Source: JAZDGX01 sp964482205
GTDB taxonomy: Bacteria > Eisenbacteria > RBG-16-71-46 > CAIMUX01 > WJJG01
DNA: 11,294 bases
NCBI GenBank assembly: GCA_964482205.1
Contig: CAYZWI010000028.1
Coordinates: 1 to 11,294 of the forward strand
Direction of reading: 5' to 3'
Made by a program: the position numbers and the translations under genes. The notes below the pieces were generated by a model. It was not told the origin of the DNA. It did no database searches and saw only the letters and a list, made by a program, of their open reading frames with translations. Within the stretch, counting starts at the first letter, position 1; each line of letters starts with the position of its first letter. Positions 8,001 through 11,294 of the stretch are shown one piece after another.

Positions 8001-8652
8001 CGCGAATGCAGGGCCGGTCGGGCGTCATGGCGAGCGCGCGATGGTTGGAGACGAGCTCGGGCGTGATCATCGCGCGCAGATCGTCGTCGGTCATCTCCTC
8101 GATGGTCGCGACTTCGTGCGAGATGCGGAAGCCTTCGAAGAAGTGCAGCATCGGAATGCGCGAAGCGAGGGTGGCCGCTTGCCCGATGAGCGCGAAGTCG
8201 TGCGCTTCCTGCACCGAGGCGGAGCAGAGCATGCCGAATCCGGTCTGGCGGCAGGCCATGACATCGGAGTGGTCGCCGAAGATCGAGAGCGCGTGGGTCG
8301 CGAGCGTGCGCGCGGAGACGTGCATGCAGTACGGAGTCAGCTCCCCGGCGATCTTGTACATGGTCGGGATCATGAGGAGCAGGCCCTGCGAGGCGGTGAA
8401 GGTCGTGGTGAGCGCGCCGGCCTGGAGCGAGCCGTGCACGGTCGCGGCCGCGCCCCCTTCGGACTGGAGCTCGACCACCAGGGGCACATTGCCCCAGATG
8501 TTGGTCCGCCCCTCGGCCGACCACTCGTCGGAGAACTCGCCCATCGGAGACGACGGCGTGATCGGGTAGATGGCGATCACCTCGTTCGTCCGGTGAGCGA
8601 CCGAAGCGGCCGCCTGGTTTCCATCGACGGTGACGAATTGTCTCTCGGCCAT
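5086..8652 (-). CDS. nifJ: Pyruvate:ferredoxin (flavodoxin) oxidoreductase, single-chain
   Basis: Cytoplasmic homodimer-type PFOR of 1188 residues: pyruvate + CoA + oxidised ferredoxin to acetyl-CoA + CO2 + reduced ferredoxin, using thiamine diphosphate (TPP) and three [4Fe-4S] clusters. Domains are in the usual order. The N-terminal TPP-pyrimidine domain has YPITPSSPMGE (29-39; T32 and E65 match the pyruvate and TPP residues). Then come domain II (about 265-400), the gamma-type domain III (about 425-620) and an EKR-type segment. A two-cluster ferredoxin domain carries C698, C701, C704, C708 and C754, C757, C760, C764. The TPP domain has GDGWAYD (978-984) and YSNTGGQ. Proximal-cluster cysteines are C828, C831, C856 and C1087, whose spacing equals that recalled for the Desulfovibrio africanus enzyme. 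It ends near residue 1188, so the long C-terminal extension of that enzyme is absent. The start is fixed by GGAGG (8659-8663, 6-nt spacing). It is the first gene of a probable two-gene operon. No ferredoxin gene is in view. All expected motifs are present and the gene looks intact. Confidence 0.97.
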   Translation of the reverse strand: MAERQFVTVDGNQAAASVAHRTNEVIAIYPITPSSPMGEFSDEWSAEGRTNIWGNVPLVVELQSEGGAAATVHGSLQAGALTTTFTASQGLLLMIPTMYKIAGELTPYCMHVSARTLATHALSIFGDHSDVMACRQTGFGMLCSASVQEAHDFALIGQAATLASRIPMLHFFEGFRISHEVATIEEMTDDDLRAMITPELVSNHRALAMTPDRPCIRGTAQNPNEFFQAREAHKPFYDRCPGIVQKTMDDFAKLVGRSYHLFDYVGDPQAERVIVIMGSGAEAAREAIERLNKQGAKVGMVIVRLYRPFSIEHFVRALPATVKKIAVLDRTKEPGAAGEPLYEDVITALHEARDVKLTPWKDAGPKVVGGRYGLSSKEFTPAMVKTIYDELAKPEPKNHFTIGITDDVGHTSLPVDESFTTEEDDVVRALFYGLGADGTVGANKNSIKIIGEETDNYAQGYFVYDSKKAGAITISHLRFGPRPIHSTYLVQQASFIGCHQFGFLDKYDILDQAAPGAVFLLNAPYGPEEVWQHLPREVQEQIIAKKLKFYVIDAYKVAKLAEMGSRINTVMQTCFFAISGVLPREEAIAQIKKTIKKTYIKKGMEIVERNYAAVDRTLANLHEVNYPNKVTATRRRPPTVSPQAPAFVREVTGVIMENKGDGLPVSAFPADGTWPSGTTRWEKRNIAQDIPIWKPEVCIQCGKCSIICPHATVRMKVYEPALLEKAPAGFRSVDYKAPDFKGQKFSIQVAPEDCTGCGLCVEACPAKDKANPKEKALVMRSHMETVEREKGYYDFFQTLPYVDRDKVKKETVKGSQFLQPLFEFSSCCAGCGETPYIKLLTQLFGDRAMIANATGCSSIYGGNLPTTPYTTDANGRGPAWVNSLFEDNAEFGLGFRLAVDKHGRQAAELVLKLKDKVGEEFAAEILNADQSTEGGVAAQRARVVELRKRLAKAGDPEAKRLVEMADYLVKKSVWIVGGDGWAYDIGYGGLDHVLAIGHNVNVLVLDTEVYSNTGGQASKSTPLGAAAKFASAGKASPKKDLGMMMMSYGNVYVARVALGARDAQAVKAFAEADSYPGPSIIIAYSHCIAHGYDLIHGLSQQKLAVDSGLWPLYRYDPRLIAQGKPPLQMDSGEATIPVKDYMQNEARFRMIEKMNPERYRMLLERAQAVQKQRLAMYKHWAQLTLPEA

Positions 8653-8709
8653 GACATACCTCCAAGACCAAAGGAGCGGCGGGCAACCCTTCCCGGCCCG
8701 CGCGAGAGC

Positions 8710-8730
8710 TGCTTATGCGGAAGATAAGCA
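8710..8730. promoter_or_regulatory. Perfect 7+7 bp dyad upstream of nifJ
   Basis: TGCTTAT, seven bases, ATAAGCA: a perfect inverted repeat in an A+T-rich patch inside GC-rich sequence, 57 bp before the nifJ start codon. Size and placement suit a dimeric regulator operator. It does not match the consensus I know for FNR (TTGAT-N4-ATCAA) or Rex (TTGTGAA-N6-TTCACAA). It could instead be a leader hairpin in the nifJ mRNA. Confidence 0.45.
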
Positions 8731-8783
8731 ACTGGCTTTTCGGAACTTGCGACGGAAAGCGAGCCGAAGAGCCTACGCCCTGA

Positions 8784-8816
8784 GGGCCCGGGCGTCAAGG
8801 GGCGGGAATGCGGGGG
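8784..8816 (+). other. Putative G-quadruplex motif
   Basis: Five runs of three or more G lie at 8784-8786, 8790-8792, 8799-8802, 8804-8806 and 8812-8816, with spacers of 3, 6, 1 and 5 bases, meeting the G3+N1-7 rule on the plus strand. A looser G-rich cluster lies at 9027-9064 (runs of 5, 5, 6 and 3 G, with two spacers of 9). The motif is about 130 bp upstream of nifJ and on its template strand. Function is unproven, and high GC content raises the chance rate. Confidence 0.45.
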
Positions 8817-8911
8817 CAACCGGCCCTGCAGGGGTGCGGGGCGATCGCGGCGCGGGCGGTGCCGGCGGTGCTGGCGACGGTGCCCCCGCTTGGGCTGCCT
8901 GGCCGTAGCTG

Positions 8912-8952
8912 GCCGGGCCTGCGGGGCCCTATGCCCGGGCCCTGCGCCCGGC
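8912..8952. repeat. Nested inverted repeats (two-stage hairpin)
   Basis: The outer arms GCCGGGC (8912-8918) and GCCCGGC (8946-8952) are perfect 7-bp complements. Inside them GGGCCC occurs at 8924-8929 and again at 8937-8942, giving a 6-bp inner stem. The two stems are joined by a small asymmetric internal loop. No T-run lies beside it, so it is not a terminator. It may be a structured leader, a REP-like remnant or chance in GC-rich DNA. Confidence 0.45.
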
Positions 8953-9194
8953 GACGGGCTAAGCGCAGGAACGAGCAAGGGGCGGGCGAGCGCGGGATGG
9001 GGCGAGGAGCAAGACCCATGCCGGCCGGGGGTTCGGTTACGGGGGAGACACACCGGGGGGCGGGAGATGTGGCGAGGCAATAGGGAGGGCGGCGAGCTTG
9101 CCGGAGAATCGCAAGACGCTTGGATCGCAGGACTCCCCAAAGCCTCGGGGCCGGTGTCAAGAACCGATTGCGAGGCATGGTCTGGATTCTATTC

Positions 9195-9223
9195 TGGAAA
9201 GCAATCAGACTTGTAGGTATGAT
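9195..9223 (+). promoter_or_regulatory. Candidate sigma-70 promoter for the 614-residue gene
   Basis: TGGAAA (9195-9200; 4 of 6 to TTGACA), a 17-bp spacer, then TATGAT (9218-9223; 5 of 6 to TATAAT). It sits in the A+T-rich part of the gap, about 157 bp before the start codon. An overlapping alternative is TTGCGA-N16-TATTCT starting near 9168. This is a consensus match only. Confidence 0.35.
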
Positions 9224-9380
9224 GGGATTGTTCTCAGAATGACTATCAGACGCGGCGATTTGTTGGCTTTGCCTGGCCGCCTGTTTTCCAACGGTGGCCG
9301 TCGGGCAAATGCGGATGTCGGGACAACTCGTTCTATGTGCCACGCACTCCATTGCGCTTCCCAGTTCTTGGAGTGTCCCA

Positions 9381-11225
9381 ATGACAGAGCACAGTGATTC
9401 AGCAAGAGGCCAACTCCTCCTCATAGAATACTACCAGCGCCCGTTCCGTCTCTTTCATGAAGTCCTGACCAGGGATGGCTACCAGCCACAGCATTCTCAC
9501 CCAGCTCGCGAGGCCTATTGGCAACATGTTTCCCCCGACAATTATGCCGGACAGTCAGCGCGCGATCTTCTGCTACGCTATCTCGCTGTTGTCGAGCAAC
9601 AAATACAGGCAATTATCGCTAAGCATTCAATGGCCTATTGGGTCCATCTGTACCGGCGACTACTCCCTGCCGCAATAGGTGAGAATACGGAACCCTTGAC
9701 GGTCCTGCTCACTCGAGCATCGCTCGAAGCGTGCATACAGAAGCACGCGCAGCCAACCCCTTGCGATCGCATCGGCATATCAAGTGATGTTCCGCAGTCT
9801 GCCATTCTGGGTGGCTTGCTTCAAGCTCCAGATTTCGCCTTGGAACGCGGCATCCTTGCTGCGCGTCCGCAGTTGGTGCTTACTGATTTCGGCGTCCCTC
9901 AGCTGAAAGAGTTCTATGATGCTGAGCGACTTGCCTATGAAGCTTGGAGGACAGGCGCACTACTTCGCATGGTCTCTAAGAGAGCTCCCCTGCGAGTCAG
10001 CCCTGACACACCGTTCGTTTGGGATGAGCGCTCCCCCGATCTCGCCGCATTAGTGAAGAGTTATGACATTCGGTCGATGACTCCCGGCTCGATGTCCGCT
10101 TCCGCGCAGGGCGTCGTCTTCCCCCTCCAACTTGATCCATGCGATCACACCGGGCACTGCTTCTTGCCTCAATACAATGTCCGCCAGCTTCCTGTCTCGA
10201 CTTTCAAGGACCTGTTCCGATACCATGCTTCGGCAACTCTAGCGGTTGACGCCATTCCCAATTTCATTTGGGCCCCTTTCGCGCTGAGCACCTATCTCCG
10301 AATCCATGCCCCATTTCAGCAGGCATTTCGCACCTGCCACGGATGCACTCTTCCGGCCGCCCTTGTGGCTCTATACATCTTTGCCACTTCGATCACAGCC
10401 TCCTGGAAAATCGGGGCCGGCTCTAACATGTGGCATAGCTGGCAGACGGCTTACCGTGGACCAATAGACACGAATGTTCTTCTGGAGGAGCTTCGCGATG
10501 CGCGCCGATTGGCGTGTGGCGCCCTGGGAATCGCAGAGGAGCATGTACCCGAGGAGGATCTCCTTCGTGCTTTTGACTTTTGGGGACTAGCGAATGCGAA
10601 ACGAATCGGCATTGCCGTCAATTGGCCTGGACCACACGCCTTGCTCCTTCCGTTTGACTCCGCGCGGGTATTTCTGGATTTGGCATGGGCTCGTCTCCGG
10701 CTGGATCACTTGTTCCATGGCCTCCAAGTCACAGATCAGAATTTCAAAGGCAGCGCCCTTGAGCGCCTCGTGCAAGCAGGAGAGCTCGCTCTCCCAACAA
10801 TTCCGCTTGAGGCGTCTAACAATGAGCGCAGACAGATCGACGCCTCCTTCGCCTTCGGTTCTCGCCTCGTGATTGTGGAATGCCGCGCATCCGCGATGTC
10901 TATCGGATACCTCCGTGGTGACCCCCAGGCTGTAAATTATCGGAACGCGATTGTCGATCGCGCTCTTGCTGATATTGACGAAAAGGCGGCATGGCTGGCA
11001 TCTCATCCACGTGGACGCAATTACGATCTGTTGCGATACCGTGACATCCTCCCAGTTGCTGTTACCCCGTTTATCGAGTACATTCAATCGCATTCCCCTC
11101 GATACTGGATCACGGATACGATCCCAAGAGTAATGGCGCCCTCGGAGTTGCGTCAATTGCTACAGACTAACGTCCTTGCTGAGGTGGTTCAAAATGTCGT
11201 ACCTATAGGAGGGGCTTCAGTCTAG
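9381..11225 (+). CDS. Unrecognised 614-residue protein with possible PD-(D/E)XK-like C-terminal domain
   Basis: I do not recognise this protein as a named family. The ATG at 9381 is chosen because GGAG (9370-9373) lies 7 nt upstream; an in-frame ATG at 9294 lacks a clear site. There is no signal peptide; a moderately hydrophobic stretch near 322-342 is more likely a buried helix than a membrane span. Residues about 457-503 resemble a restriction-endonuclease-like core: a helix with GSALERLV (E461), then QID (D487), a hydrophobic strand LVIVECRA with E500, 13 residues after D487. The canonical ExK lysine is replaced by R502, so activity is uncertain. Cysteine pairs at 254/260 (CDHTGHC) and 319/322 (CHGC) could bind a metal. 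Codon use is clearly more A/T-rich at third positions than in nifJ or the nuclease gene, and IS-like repeats follow the stop codon, so horizontal acquisition is likely. A role in DNA defence or mobile-element biology is possible but is inference only. Confidence 0.8.
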   Translation: MTEHSDSARGQLLLIEYYQRPFRLFHEVLTRDGYQPQHSHPAREAYWQHVSPDNYAGQSARDLLLRYLAVVEQQIQAIIAKHSMAYWVHLYRRLLPAAIGENTEPLTVLLTRASLEACIQKHAQPTPCDRIGISSDVPQSAILGGLLQAPDFALERGILAARPQLVLTDFGVPQLKEFYDAERLAYEAWRTGALLRMVSKRAPLRVSPDTPFVWDERSPDLAALVKSYDIRSMTPGSMSASAQGVVFPLQLDPCDHTGHCFLPQYNVRQLPVSTFKDLFRYHASATLAVDAIPNFIWAPFALSTYLRIHAPFQQAFRTCHGCTLPAALVALYIFATSITASWKIGAGSNMWHSWQTAYRGPIDTNVLLEELRDARRLACGALGIAEEHVPEEDLLRAFDFWGLANAKRIGIAVNWPGPHALLLPFDSARVFLDLAWARLRLDHLFHGLQVTDQNFKGSALERLVQAGELALPTIPLEASNNERRQIDASFAFGSRLVIVECRASAMSIGYLRGDPQAVNYRNAIVDRALADIDEKAAWLASHPRGRNYDLLRYRDILPVAVTPFIEYIQSHSPRYWITDTIPRVMAPSELRQLLQTNVLAEVVQNVVPIGGASV

Positions 11226-11252
11226 ACGCAAGGCCTGTGTGAGCGGCCGGGA

Positions 11253-11294
11253 ACATCGGTGACAGATTAGTCCAGGTACATGGGTGACACTTTC
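11253..11294. mobile_element. Possible IS481-type element end (partial, at window edge)
   Basis: The 13-bp motifs ACATCGGTGACAG (11253-11265) and ACATGGGTGACAC (11278-11290) are near-identical and spaced 25 bp apart, starting 28 bp after the stop of the 614-residue gene. Repeated 'CATnGGTGACA' blocks resemble, from memory, the multi-repeat termini of IS481-family insertion sequences. The transposase would lie to the right, outside the window. The opposite end and target duplication cannot be seen. Confidence 0.4.

Larger units (their letters stand above)
8653..9380. other. 728-bp divergent intergenic region
   Basis: This stretch separates nifJ (leftward) from the 614-residue gene (rightward). 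About 8653-8780 is the nifJ leader, with its ribosome site and a dyad at 8710-8730; I found no convincing sigma-70 promoter there. About 8780-9130 is very G-rich on the plus strand, with a quadruplex motif, a short GGCGGTGC tandem repeat (8855-8871) and nested dyads. From about 9150 it becomes more A+T rich, with a plausible rightward promoter near 9200. Open frames crossing it give proline-, arginine- or glycine-rich low-complexity products and look spurious. No tRNA or other known RNA was recognised. Confidence 0.7.

Noticed and set aside
3982..8727. A 4.7-kb open frame on the plus strand, antisense to nifJ and the DHOD-like gene
   Set aside because: The product is rich in Arg, His, Leu and Asp without any domain. 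It mirrors the opposite-strand codon pattern of two well-recognised GC-rich genes, a common artefact.
9020..9060. A GGGTTCGGTTACGGG stretch resembling a tRNA T-arm
   Set aside because: The flanking bases do not pair as a T-stem, and no matching acceptor, D or anticodon arms can be drawn.
8577..9424. Minus-strand open frames of 187 and 209 codons across the intergenic region
   Set aside because: Proline/arginine-rich low-complexity products, one overlapping the nifJ start; no ribosome site or domain seen.

Overview
The window looks like a GC-rich bacterial chromosome fragment, probably from a lineage such as Candidatus Eisenbacteria, Latescibacteria or a relative in or near the FCB group. This is inference. 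It rests on two secreted proteins that end in the same FlgD/Ig-like C-terminal module, on LVIVD beta-propeller repeats, and on a complete one-subunit pyruvate:ferredoxin oxidoreductase, which implies anaerobic or facultative carbon metabolism. No rRNA, tRNA or phylogenetic marker is present, so the taxonomy is open.

Layout. (1) Positions 219-3867, plus strand: two exported proteins 46 bp apart. The first is a short LVIVD-repeat protein. The second is a 912-residue modular extracellular nuclease: signal peptide, lamin-tail domain, Ig-like domain, OB-fold, Ig-like domain, endonuclease I (His-Me finger) domain, C-terminal FlgD-like module. (2) Positions 3866-3901: a strong hairpin between convergent genes whose T-tract reads on the minus strand. 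(3) Positions 8652 down to 3934, minus strand: nifJ (PFOR) followed by a dihydroorotate dehydrogenase-like flavoprotein, a pairing known from several phyla and probably one operon. (4) Positions 8653-9380: a 728-bp divergent intergenic region. Its nifJ-proximal part holds a 7+7 bp dyad, and its middle is very G-rich with a G-quadruplex motif and a nested hairpin. Its right part is more A+T rich and carries a plausible promoter. (5) Positions 9381-11225, plus strand: an unrecognised 614-residue protein, more A+T rich than everything to its left, with a C-terminal segment resembling a PD-(D/E)XK nuclease core. (6) Positions 11226-11294: two 13-bp repeats 25 bp apart that look like the end of an IS481-type insertion sequence running off the window.

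How the parts relate: the two secreted proteins probably form one expression unit serving the cell surface or environment (extracellular DNA degradation). The PFOR pair serves central metabolism. The right end looks like an acquired accessory segment. The best candidate for something undescribed is the 614-residue protein. The rest is recognisable, though the combination of domains and the control elements deserve a look.
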